From the NCBI GenBank assembly GCA_963809715.1, contig CAWEKO010000008.1, positions 1 to 64,000 on the forward strand: a DNA stretch of 64,000 nt, written 5' to 3'. This DNA comes from Bog-473 sp963809715. Its GTDB lineage: Bacteria; Actinomycetota; Acidimicrobiia; Acidimicrobiales; RAAP-2. Positions 35,020 to 43,046 of this stretch are shown here, piece by piece. The position numbers and the translations under genes were made by a program. The notes beneath the pieces were generated by a model that saw nothing but the letters and a program-made list of their open reading frames with translations, was not told the origin of the DNA and ran no database searches. The stretch's first letter is position 1, and each line of letters starts with the position of its first letter.

Positions 35020-35400
35020 ATCGCCCGACAACCAGGCTGGGTCGAAGTCCGCCCGGCTCAACGATCCAACGGGTCGATCGCATGGACCGGCCGGGGATAT
35101 CAGCTCGGCCTCTGACTCGTACCACGTCGTTGTCAACCTGGGAACCATGCATCTGAAGTCGTTCAATCATGGCCAGGAAGTCGCCAACTTCCCCGCCGAG
35201 ATCGGCGTCCCCGCCGATCCCACGCCGATCCCACGCCGACCCGGTTTTCTTCGTGGCCTTATACGCTCTGGCACTGTCACCCGGCTACGGCGCCTTCGTG
35301 ATCGTCACATCCGCCCTTAGCAACACCATCAGCGAATGGGACGAGTCCGCCGAAGCAATTGCCGCCATTCGTTACCGCACTGATCCCGGCGCTCGGTTGC
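35020..35400 (+). pseudogene. Decayed L,D-transpeptidase fragment
   Basis: Directly after the surface protein stop, in the same frame, comes RQPGWVEVRPAQRSNGSIAW, matching RPGWYEVRLAQRPNESTTW of the intact enzyme at 23,533. Other frames then give YHVVVNLGTMHLKSFNHGQE, EIGVPADPTPI and SPGYGAFVIVTSALSNTISE, then WDESAEAIAAI, in the same order as the intact YkuD domain. The catalytic His/Cys region is missing and at least two frameshifts are present. It is a second copy of the 23.5-kb gene, truncated at both ends. Confidence 0.7.
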
Positions 35401-35569
35401 TGAGGTTCCAGAGACGAAGACAGCGTCAGTTCGTGCCGACAAAGCCAACCGATGCCGCTGGTTATCGAGCAGCACAATGTCCAAGAGTCTCGCTACAGTC
35501 CTTCGCTACGAACTCATTTTCAGAGCGATCAATTGTCAGTGACACAAAGGACGGAACTGGATTCGCATC

Positions 35570-36241
35570 ATGATCCGATTTTCATCACGAAAGACGGCCA
35601 GGGTGTTTTTGGCATTTGGTCTGGCGGTAGTGATCGCTGCAGGAATCGTCGTCCTGCTGAAAGCCATTGGCGGCAACTCCAGATCGGCCCGGAGCGACTC
35701 GCCGTCGACGACACACCCAGTTGCCTCGGGCACCAAGAAGCCGACTCTCTCACCTACGGCTTGTTCGAAATCGGGGTGCGCCGTCGTGAACACAATCAAG
35801 AGCCGTCCTCAGGTCACCGTGTTCTACGGGGCTTCGTGCACCGGTCCCAAGGGATCCTGGTACCTCAATGTGACCGAGGGAGGTCCCAACGACACACCTC
35901 GGCCCTCATACAAGCTCCAATGGGCATTTTCGCGGACGCACTCGACGGCTCGTCCGAACGGTTTGATCAACGTCTCGACACCCCCTGGCGAGACAGTCGC
36001 GATGACGCTTGCCGGTGGGGTGCTTCAGCTGACGGGAAGCGCGCCGAACGGAGCCGTCGTACACGCAAAGGGCACTCTTGTCATTGGGAATTCCAGGTCT
36101 ACGTCGGGACGGACTTTGACATTTACCGAGACTGGACTTGCCGCAGCGGAGCACACCCTCGGCATCACCTCGCCGTTCGGGGTTAATGGGAAACCTACGA
36201 GCGTGCCGGTGAAGCTGGTGCACAAATTCGGCAGTTGCTAA
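35570..36241 (+). CDS. Secreted or membrane-anchored protein of unknown function
   Basis: The 223-residue protein has one N-terminal hydrophobic helix (VFLAFGLAVVIAAGIVVLLKAI), then a Ser/Thr/Pro-rich linker and a beta-rich domain with three Cys (AC-SKSGCAV and GASCTGP) and a C-terminal Cys (KFGSC). It therefore faces outside the cell. The folded part (TVFYGASCTGPKGSWYLNVT, later LTFTETGLAAAEHTLGI) is not recognised. It follows the surface-protein locus on the same strand and probably belongs to the envelope group. ATG 35570 is the first start and gives a good signal-anchor. Confidence 0.65.
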   Translation: MIRFSSRKTARVFLAFGLAVVIAAGIVVLLKAIGGNSRSARSDSPSTTHPVASGTKKPTLSPTACSKSGCAVVNTIKSRPQVTVFYGASCTGPKGSWYLNVTEGGPNDTPRPSYKLQWAFSRTHSTARPNGLINVSTPPGETVAMTLAGGVLQLTGSAPNGAVVHAKGTLVIGNSRSTSGRTLTFTETGLAAAEHTLGITSPFGVNGKPTSVPVKLVHKFGSC

Positions 36242-36366
36242 ATATGACAGCTGAAATACGGCGCGCCCCTCAGTAGGTCTTCAGAAGCTCAGCCCAAGAC
36301 CCGCCAACTTGAGACAGGGTGACAGTGACCGGGCAGACCCCCAAGGAGAAGCGAATTAGGACCTCA

Positions 36367-36403
36367 CAACCCGAAGGACGTAGGTCAAATCCTCGCCCCG
36401 CCA
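36367..36403 (+). other. tRNA 3'-half-like sequence (degenerate)
   Basis: CCGAAGGACGTAGG followed by TCAAATCCTCGCCCCGCCA looks like the variable loop, T-arm and acceptor 3' strand of a tRNA, preceded by a CTCACAA anticodon-loop-like heptamer. The T stem does not pair fully and no matching 5' half is present. Similar blocks occur at 50730 and 53366. It may be a relic of an integration site. The remaining 36,242-36,499 gap has no gene. Confidence 0.35.
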
Positions 36404-36499
36404 CTCGGACAAGCAACCAAGGGAGCGAAGTTCAGGGCCGATCAAAGAGGGTCGCCCCTCCTGCTCTCCGCCAAGGAGCCCTTTGTTGACTGCTGATTT

Positions 36500-37141
36500 T
36501 CAGGCGCTGCCGAACAAGAGCTGGCAGACCGCGTCGGCGTGCGCCTCGATGACGTCGTTGTGAAATGGATCGAGCGAGCTGAGTCGTCGGCACTCCGGTG
36601 CGAGGACGAACATCGTCGGACCTGCGCCTGTGAGGATGTAGTAAAGGTGCGGAGCCGGGATGTTCGGCACAGCGCCCATTTGTGCCAAGGACTCGAAGAT
36701 CTCGATCGTGCGCTCGTAGATCGGACGGACGTGCCGGTCGACGAGGTAGTCCATCCGCCGGCCGTCGGCCTTGGACTCCTGCATGATGATCCGATGCAGT
36801 TGCGGGTTTCGTGCAGAGAAGGTGATGAACTCGTGGACAAGGAGCTTCGCCCTGGTGATTTCTTCGACCCCGCGCAGTCCGATAGCTCGCTCATCCATTG
36901 CCTGATTCAAGAGTTCGAAGAGCGAATCGACGGCGGCCTGCCACAGCTCTTCTTTCGAGTGGAAGTGGTAGTTCAAGAGGGGCTGGGTGACCCCCGCCTT
37001 CGCGGCGATGTCGCGCGTCGTTGCACCATCGAAGGAGCGCTCCGAGAAGAGGTCGACGGCGGCCGTCACGATCCGTTCTCGCGTGGCATCCGCCGACGGA
37101 CGTGTGACCCGTGCGACGGAGGTCGTCGAGGTCTTCGACAT
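36500..37141 (-). CDS. TetR-family regulator of the aromatic-catabolism cluster
   Basis: The 213-residue protein has a typical TetR N-terminus: ATRERIVTAAVDLFSERSFD, then TTRDIAAKAGVTQPLLNYHF and HSKEELWQAAVDSL. The C-terminal ligand domain (FITFSARNPQLHRIIMQESK) resembles that of regulators in aromatic and steroid catabolism. It is transcribed away from the hydrolase gene at 37208 with a 66-bp gap, so it probably represses the 37.2-42.3 kb operon and responds to an aromatic intermediate (inference). No clear palindrome was found in the short gap. Confidence 0.88.
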   Translation of the reverse strand: MSKTSTTSVARVTRPSADATRERIVTAAVDLFSERSFDGATTRDIAAKAGVTQPLLNYHFHSKEELWQAAVDSLFELLNQAMDERAIGLRGVEEITRAKLLVHEFITFSARNPQLHRIIMQESKADGRRMDYLVDRHVRPIYERTIEIFESLAQMGAVPNIPAPHLYYILTGAGPTMFVLAPECRRLSSLDPFHNDVIEAHADAVCQLLFGSA

Positions 37142-37207
37142 GTCCGTAGCCTAATCAAATGAACAGGGTCTTGACAGATTCCTGATCATGCGAACAAAGT
37201 ATCGACG

Positions 37208-38161
37208 ATGACCGACTACCGAGCCCGCTACGGCCCCGACAACGCTGGCGAAACGTACGTCTCTCACGACTTCGCCGAGCAGCTGGTCGACCTCGGCGAG
37301 ATTCAGATGAACTATGCGACCGCCGGCGGCGCTGCATCGCCTGCGCTGCTGCTCATCCCGGGCCAGACGGAATCCTGGTGGGGATACGAAGCCGCCATGC
37401 CTCGGCTCGCCGAGCACTTCGAGGTGTTCGCCGTCGACCTCCGGGGCCAGGGGCGGAGCACCCGGACGCCGGGCCGCTACACGCTCGACAACATGGGCAA
37501 CGACCTCGTCCGCTTCATCGACGTGGTCATCGGGCGGCCCGCGGTCGTGAGCGGTCTCTCTTCAGGGGGTGTCCTCTCGGCGTGGCTCTCGGCGTACGCC
37601 AAGCCCGGCCAGGTTGTCGCCGCGGTCTACGAGGACCCCCCGCTGTTCGCGTCGGAGATCCGGCCGGCGGTAGCCCCGGGCATCCGTCAGTCCATCGGCC
37701 CGATGTTCGACCTCTGGAGCACCTTCCTCGGCGACCAGTGGTCGATCGGTGCCTGGGACGCGATGCGGGCGGCATCTGCGTCCTGGTTGCCCGAGCACAT
37801 GAGATTCATCCCGGTGCCCGACGAGCCGACCCAGAACCTCAAGGAGTACGACCCGGAATGGGGCCGTTGTTTCTGGGCCGGGACCGTCGGGTCCTCCTGT
37901 GACCACCAGCAGATGCTGCGCAACGTCAAGGTCGAATCCGTGCTTCTGACGCACCACATGCGCACTACCGATGACGCCAACGGGTTCCTACTCGGAGCAA
38001 TGTCCGACCAGCAGGCCCAGCGGGTGAAGCATCTCCTTACAACTGCAGGCGTTGCAGTGGACTACCGATCATTCCCCGACGTCGGTCACTCGATGCACGG
38101 TGACCGGCCGGAGCTCTACGTCGACACAATCCTCGAGTGGATCGCCACCCTGGGCGAGTGA
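37208..38161 (+). CDS. Alpha/beta-hydrolase, MhpC/BphD-like
   Basis: The 317-residue protein has a Ser nucleophile in VVSGLSSGGVLSAWLSAY, VFAVDLRGQGRSTRTPGRYT after strand 4, and the His in FPDVGHSMHGDRPEL. The acid residue is probably in the region after VLLTHHMRTTDDANG. First in an operon with an extradiol dioxygenase and an FAD hydroxylase, it is most simply a C-C bond hydrolase for ring-cleavage products, although ester hydrolysis is possible. The stop overlaps the next gene's GTG (GTGA). Confidence 0.82.
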   Translation: MTDYRARYGPDNAGETYVSHDFAEQLVDLGEIQMNYATAGGAASPALLLIPGQTESWWGYEAAMPRLAEHFEVFAVDLRGQGRSTRTPGRYTLDNMGNDLVRFIDVVIGRPAVVSGLSSGGVLSAWLSAYAKPGQVVAAVYEDPPLFASEIRPAVAPGIRQSIGPMFDLWSTFLGDQWSIGAWDAMRAASASWLPEHMRFIPVPDEPTQNLKEYDPEWGRCFWAGTVGSSCDHQQMLRNVKVESVLLTHHMRTTDDANGFLLGAMSDQQAQRVKHLLTTAGVAVDYRSFPDVGHSMHGDRPELYVDTILEWIATLGE

Positions 38162-39072
38162 AGATCGACGTTCATGCCCACTACGTCCCGGACGGCTACC
38201 GGGCCGCCCTCCAACGGGCTGGCCACGACCAGCCCGACGGGATGCCCTGGATTCCGGAGTGGTCGGCCCACCAGCACCTGGAGGTGATGGACCGGCTGGG
38301 CATCGCCACGTCGCTGCTGTCGATCTCGTCGCCAGGGGTGCACATCGGCGACGGCTCGACCGCCATCGACCTCGCACGCGAAGTGAACGAGGACGGTCGT
38401 CGAGCGGTGGTGGACCATCACGGTCGGTTCGGGTTGCTCGCGTCGCTTCCGCTACCGGACGTGGACGCCGCCGTCGCTGAGATCGCTCACTGCGTGGACA
38501 ACCTCGACGTGGATGGATTCGTCCTGCTCACGAACATCAGTGGCACGTACGTGAGCGACGCGATGTTCGAACCAGTCTTCCGCGAACTGGACCGCCGCGG
38601 TGCACGCGTCCTGCTGCACCCGACATCGCCGGCGTGCTGGGAGCACACATCGTTCGAGCGGCCGCGGCCGATGGTGGAGTTCTTCTTCGACACCACTCGC
38701 GTTGTCGTGGACCTCGTGCTCAGGGGCGTCATCGACCGCTACCCCAATGTACAGCTGATCATTCCGCACGGCGGCGCGACCCTCCCCCTCGTTGCCGACC
38801 GAGTCAGCGCGTTCGCGCACATCCTCGCTCCCCACGTCGACGTGCTCGGCGACCTCGGTCGACTCCACTTCGACCTGGCCGGGTTCGCGGTGCCGCGCCA
38901 GCTCGATGCGCTCTTGACCATGACGACGCTCGACCATCTGCACTACGGGAGCGACTTCCCGTTCACGCCAGAGCCGGTTGTCGCTGCCGCAGCCGAACGC
39001 ATCGACGGAGTCGACTCGCTCGGTGACGCACTTCGATCCAACACGCTGCGACTCTTCACCTCAATCGCTTGA
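38158..39072 (+). CDS. Metal-dependent amidohydrolase, ACMSD-like decarboxylase family
   Basis: From GTG 38158 the protein has about 304 residues. MKIDVHAHYVPDGYRAAL holds the HxH metal motif at the start of the TIM barrel. RVLLHPTSPACWEHT and LIIPHGGATLPLVADRV supply further His, and HLHYGSDFPFTPEP the last Asp. This is the arrangement of 2-amino-3-carboxymuconate semialdehyde decarboxylase and gamma-resorcylate decarboxylase relatives, which remove CO2 from aromatic or ring-opened acids. It overlaps the upstream hydrolase by 4 bp. Its likely role is a decarboxylation in the same aromatic pathway. Confidence 0.86.
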   Translation: MKIDVHAHYVPDGYRAALQRAGHDQPDGMPWIPEWSAHQHLEVMDRLGIATSLLSISSPGVHIGDGSTAIDLAREVNEDGRRAVVDHHGRFGLLASLPLPDVDAAVAEIAHCVDNLDVDGFVLLTNISGTYVSDAMFEPVFRELDRRGARVLLHPTSPACWEHTSFERPRPMVEFFFDTTRVVVDLVLRGVIDRYPNVQLIIPHGGATLPLVADRVSAFAHILAPHVDVLGDLGRLHFDLAGFAVPRQLDALLTMTTLDHLHYGSDFPFTPEPVVAAAAERIDGVDSLGDALRSNTLRLFTSIA

Positions 39073-39092
39073 CAACACGAGAGGACGAAAGA

Positions 39093-39976
39093 ATGGAACA
39101 CCAACTCGAGCTCGGTTACCTCGTCCTCGAGGTGCCCGACCCGGACACCCTCGTGCCCGTATTCGCCCAGGTCGTGGGGCTCGTGCCCGGCGAACCGACG
39201 GTTTCAGGGGTTGACACATGGCGCAACGACCAACGCGCCCATCGGCTACTCGTGCAGTCCGGACCGGCGAACGACGCAATAGCGATGGGCGTCGAGGCGG
39301 TGGACCCAGGCCGCGTTCGACGCCGTGATCGCCCGGCTGAAGCGAATCGGTGTAGACGTCGAAGACGGTGACGCCAGCGAGCGCCGGGTGCGACACCTCG
39401 TTCGGGCCGCGGCACCGTGGGGCGTCGACGTCGAGGTCGTCCTGCAGCTGGCCGACGCGTCGAGCCCGTTCACCTCAGCGCTGGTTCCCGGGCGGCTTCC
39501 TCACCGACGGCGTCGGGTTCGGGCACGCGGTCTTCGCCACGACCGCGTTCGAGGAGTCCCACGTGTTTCTCACCGAGGGTCTCGGCTTCGCCCAGTCGGA
39601 CTGGCTCGAGACCGAGCTGGCGCCCGGCATCGACCTTGAAGTGCGGTTCTACCATTGCAACCATCGGCATCACACGATCGCGCTCGCACGGGCGCCATTC
39701 GATCTCCCACAACGCCTGCACCACATCATGTTCGAGCTCAACGAGCGCGACGACGTCGGAGCCGCCTTCGATCGCGCATGGGCCACTGACCTGGCTATCC
39801 CCAACGGGCTCGGTCGTCACGACAACGACGGGATGTTCAGCTTCTACCTGCAGACGCCGGCCGGTTTCCAGATCGAGGTTGGCTACGGTGCCCGGGTGAT
39901 CACTGACGGGTGGAACGACAATCGCCGTTACGACCAGATCAGCGCGTGGGGGCACCAGCCGCTGCGCTCGGCATGA
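39093..39976 (+). pseudogene. Two-domain extradiol ring-cleavage dioxygenase, two frameshifts
   Basis: ATG 39093 begins LELGYLVLEVPDPDTLVPVF, the metal-free first VOC domain of BphC-type dioxygenases. Near 39,310 the match moves to the next frame (MIARLKRIGVDVEDGDASER, then WGVDVEVVLQLADAS), and near 39,487 to the third (GGFLTDGVGFGHAVFATTAF), ending at 39976. The catalytic domain keeps its iron ligands: His in GFGHAVFAT, His in RLHHIMFE and Glu in FQIEVGYG. Two single-base insertions explain the breaks, one probably in a CCC run after GTGGA. If they are sequence errors, the enzyme is intact and central to this operon. Confidence 0.78.
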
Positions 39977-41472
39977 GCGTCGACACCGACGCCGACGTCA
40001 TTGTCGTCGGCTACGGGCCGGTCGGCAGCTCGCTGGCGATCCTGCTCGCTCAGCTCGGACGCACTGTCACCGTGCTCGAGCGGTGGCCAGAGCCCTACCC
40101 ACTTCCTCGAGCGGTGCACTTCGATCACGAGGTTGGGCGCATCCTTCAGTCGTGCGGTATTGGTGACGAGCTGCGGACGATCAGCGAACCGGCTGACATC
40201 TACGAATGGCGGAATGCCCAGGGCACAACGCTCCTGCGGTTCGGCCAGGGCGGCGACGGCCCTTCGGGGTGGCCGGCGTCGTCAATGTTCAACCAGCCCA
40301 TGATCGAGCAGCTGCTCGACCGTCGTGCCCGGGAGAGCGGTGTCGACGTCCGTCGCGGGGTCGACGTCACCCGCGTCGAGCAACGAGGCGATTGCATCGT
40401 CGCGACAGGTGCCGACGGCACGATCGTTTCGGGTCGCTACCTCGTCGGTTGCGACGGCGCCAACAGCACCGTGAGGGCGTTGACCGGGCTGCCCGTCACC
40501 GATCTCGGGTTCTTCTATGACTGGCTCATCCTCGATGTGATCCTGGCTGAACCGCGCGAGTTCGACCCGATCAACCTGCAGATCTGTGATCCGACGCGGC
40601 CAACGACCGCAGTGTCAGGAGGACCCGGTCGACGGCGATGGGAGTTCATGCGCCTGCCGCACGAATCGCTCGAAGGATTGAACGAAGAGGCGCGTGCGTG
40701 GGAACTACTCGCGCCGTGGGATGTGCACCCCGGGAACGCTCGGCTCGAGCGTCACGCGGTCTACACCTTCAATGCCCGCTACGCCGAGCAATGGCGCATG
40801 GAGCGCGCCTTCCTCGCCGGCGATGCCGCCCACCTCATGCCGCCGTTCGCCGGCCAAGGCATGTGCTCGGGTCTGCGTGACGTCGCCAACCTCGCCTGGA
40901 AGCTCGACCTTGTGCTGGCTGACATCGCCGGGGATGCCCTGCTCGACAGCTACCAGTCCGAGCGGTTGCCGAGCGCGAGGGCGGCAATCGACTTCTCCAT
41001 GGAGCTGGGAGGAGTGATCTGCGTGCCCGATCCGGCTGAGGCCGCTGCACGTGACGAGGCAATGGCCGCCGGCGTTGGCAACGAGCCGGCACCGCCGCCC
41101 GGACTCCCCGTTGTGACAACGGGGTTCATCCACCCGACGGCCCCGCACGCGGGCACCCAGCTCGTGCAGGGCAAGGATGGCGGCCGGCGGTTCGACGAGG
41201 TGCACGGCAACGGTTGGCGACTCGTGGTTCTCGGAGCCGATGTCGAGTGCATTGATGGGAACGAGCGCACCTGGTTCGAGTCGATCGGTGGCCGGGTCGT
41301 CGCGCTCGCCGATCCCGATCCGCTCTTCATCCGTTGGTTCAGCGAGCACGACACGACTTGCGCGCTGCAGCGACCAGATTTCTACCTCTACGGCACTGCG
41401 CCGACGGCACAGGTAGCGACGACCCTGCTCGACGACCTCCGCTTTCACCTCGCAAAGGGAACGACTTCATGA
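39973..41472 (+). CDS. FAD-dependent aromatic hydroxylase, MhpA-like
   Basis: From ATG 39973 (ATGA overlap with the dioxygenase stop) the protein has about 499 residues. It has the FAD motif VIVVGYGPVGSSLAILLAQL, the DG fingerprint GRYLVGCDGANSTVRALTGL and the GD motif AFLAGDAAHLMPPFAGQGM, all in place for group A flavoprotein monooxygenases. A C-terminal thioredoxin-like domain follows. The closest known type is 3-(3-hydroxyphenyl)propionate hydroxylase, which adds an ortho hydroxyl to make a catechol. It would thus produce the substrate of the neighbouring extradiol dioxygenase. Confidence 0.9.
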   Translation: MSVDTDADVIVVGYGPVGSSLAILLAQLGRTVTVLERWPEPYPLPRAVHFDHEVGRILQSCGIGDELRTISEPADIYEWRNAQGTTLLRFGQGGDGPSGWPASSMFNQPMIEQLLDRRARESGVDVRRGVDVTRVEQRGDCIVATGADGTIVSGRYLVGCDGANSTVRALTGLPVTDLGFFYDWLILDVILAEPREFDPINLQICDPTRPTTAVSGGPGRRRWEFMRLPHESLEGLNEEARAWELLAPWDVHPGNARLERHAVYTFNARYAEQWRMERAFLAGDAAHLMPPFAGQGMCSGLRDVANLAWKLDLVLADIAGDALLDSYQSERLPSARAAIDFSMELGGVICVPDPAEAAARDEAMAAGVGNEPAPPPGLPVVTTGFIHPTAPHAGTQLVQGKDGGRRFDEVHGNGWRLVVLGADVECIDGNERTWFESIGGRVVALADPDPLFIRWFSEHDTTCALQRPDFYLYGTAPTAQVATTLLDDLRFHLAKGTTS

Positions 41473-42296
41473 AACTCGCAAACCACCTCGGCCGTGCTGC
41501 GCTCGTCCTTGACGCTGCGATCGCCGACGTCCATGACGCGTCCGGTGGGCGTTTCGGACCGGATCCGATGAGCGTCTACGAGGACTGGCCGGCCTTTGTG
41601 GAGTTCGCCGCTGGAATCACTGCTGGCACGGCACCCCTCAACGAGGTCGACCTCGGCTGTCCGGTACCCGCCCCGCGGCAGGTCTTCGCCATCGGCCTGA
41701 ACTACCGGAGCCACGCCGAGGAGTCCGGAATGGCGGTACCGAGCGTCCCGGCCACCTTCACCAAGTTCCCGGCCTCGCTGTCGGGCCCGTTCGACGAGGT
41801 CGAGATTGTCGGTGAGACCGTGGACTGGGAAGTCGAACTCGTGGCCGTGATCGGCACCCGGGCTGACCGGGTCCACGAGGCCGACGCGTGGTCGCACGTC
41901 GCCGGCTTCACCGTCGGCCAGGACATCAGCGATCGCACGCTCCAGTTCGCCGCCGGTTCGCAGTTCTCCTTGGGGAAGTCTCGCCGGGGCTACGGGCCGA
42001 TGGGGCCTTGGCTCGTCACGCTCGACGAGGTACCCGACCCCGGGGACCTCGCGCTCGGGTGTGCGGTGGACGGGGAGACAGTGCAGGACGCGCGCACCTC
42101 CGACCTCATCTTCAGCGTGCCACGCTTGATCGCCGAGCTCTCTGCTGTCCTGCCGCTGCTTCCTGGCGATGTGCTCTTCACCGGTACCCCGGCCGGCATC
42201 GGCGCCACCCGGCAACCGCCGAGATTCTTGCGTCCGGGCCAGCTTCTCGAGTCCTGGATTGAGGGGATCGGTACGATCCGGAACCGGTGTGTGTGA
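41469..42296 (+). CDS. Fumarylacetoacetate hydrolase-family protein
   Basis: From ATG 41469, overlapping the hydroxylase stop, the protein has about 275 residues. It contains VFAIGLNYRSHAEESG, the FTKFPASLSGPF loop, the metal-binding WEVELVAVIG Glu and DVLFTGTPAGIGATRQPPRF, the hallmark of the FAH superfamily. These enzymes hydrolyse acylpyruvates or act as hydratases and decarboxylases in meta-cleavage pathways. It closes the + strand operon and probably handles the ring-fission product after hydroxylation and dioxygenation. The ABC importer genes converge on it. Confidence 0.9.
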   Translation: MKLANHLGRAALVLDAAIADVHDASGGRFGPDPMSVYEDWPAFVEFAAGITAGTAPLNEVDLGCPVPAPRQVFAIGLNYRSHAEESGMAVPSVPATFTKFPASLSGPFDEVEIVGETVDWEVELVAVIGTRADRVHEADAWSHVAGFTVGQDISDRTLQFAAGSQFSLGKSRRGYGPMGPWLVTLDEVPDPGDLALGCAVDGETVQDARTSDLIFSVPRLIAELSAVLPLLPGDVLFTGTPAGIGATRQPPRFLRPGQLLESWIEGIGTIRNRCV

Positions 42297-42353
42297 TGGC
42301 GACGGACGTCGCGAACATCGTCGCCCGGCCCGGCACGCCCTCCCTGCTGCCTG

Positions 42354-43046
42354 CTACGAGGGCGCACGCGTCAGGTATGAACCCTGGATCTCATCGACGC
42401 GCTCTCGTAGGTCGACCGCCGCGCCCGAAATCGCGATCCGACCTCGATCCATGACGTAGACGCGGTCGGCGATCGCCAAGGCCTTGTGGACGTATTGCTC
42501 GACCAGCATCACGCCGACGCCCTCATCGGCCGCGGCACGCAGCACGGAGAAAAGCCGATCGACAATGATCGGCGCCAGTCCGATCGAGAGTTCGTCGGCG
42601 AGGATGAGCGCTGGTCGGCGCGAAAGTGCTAACCCCAGTGCGAGCATCTGCTGCTGGCCGCCCGAGAGGAGTCCGACGCGCCGATTTAGGTGCGATGTCA
42701 ACTCCGGGAATATGCCTATAAGCGTGTCAGCCGTCGTGTGGAAGACGCGGAGGTTCTCGGCAACGGTCATGCGCATGAACACTGCGTGGGCATCAGTCAC
42801 GAGGGCGAGTCCAGCTCGGGTGCGTTCGTGCAGCGGCGCGTTGTCATGGAGGTCGAGGAAGCGAACGACACCGCCCAAAGGCGCCAATTCTCCGGCCATC
42901 GTGAGAATCGTGGTGGTCTTGCCAGCTCCGTTCGGCCCCAACAAAGCGACGACTTCACCTGCGTTGACTTCGAGATCGACCTCGCGGACGATGCTGACCT
43001 TCCCGTAACCCGCGACCAGGCCTTCAACCTTCACCAACGGGTTCAT
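42354..43046 (-). CDS. livF: Branched-chain-type ABC importer, ATPase LivF
   Basis: The 230-residue ATPase has Walker A in LLGPNGAGKTTTILTMAGEL, the signature LLSGGQQQMLALGLALSRRP, Walker B in ALILADELSIGLAP and the H-loop residue replaced in MLVEQYVHKAL, as usual for LivF. It is the last gene of the importer operon and overlaps the LivM-LivG fusion by 4 bp. With LivG it powers uptake of branched-chain amino acids or, in catabolic clusters such as this, aromatic acids (inference from the neighbouring pathway). Confidence 0.93.
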   Translation of the reverse strand: MNPLVKVEGLVAGYGKVSIVREVDLEVNAGEVVALLGPNGAGKTTTILTMAGELAPLGGVVRFLDLHDNAPLHERTRAGLALVTDAHAVFMRMTVAENLRVFHTTADTLIGIFPELTSHLNRRVGLLSGGQQQMLALGLALSRRPALILADELSIGLAPIIVDRLFSVLRAAADEGVGVMLVEQYVHKALAIADRVYVMDRGRIAISGAAVDLRERVDEIQGSYLTRAPS

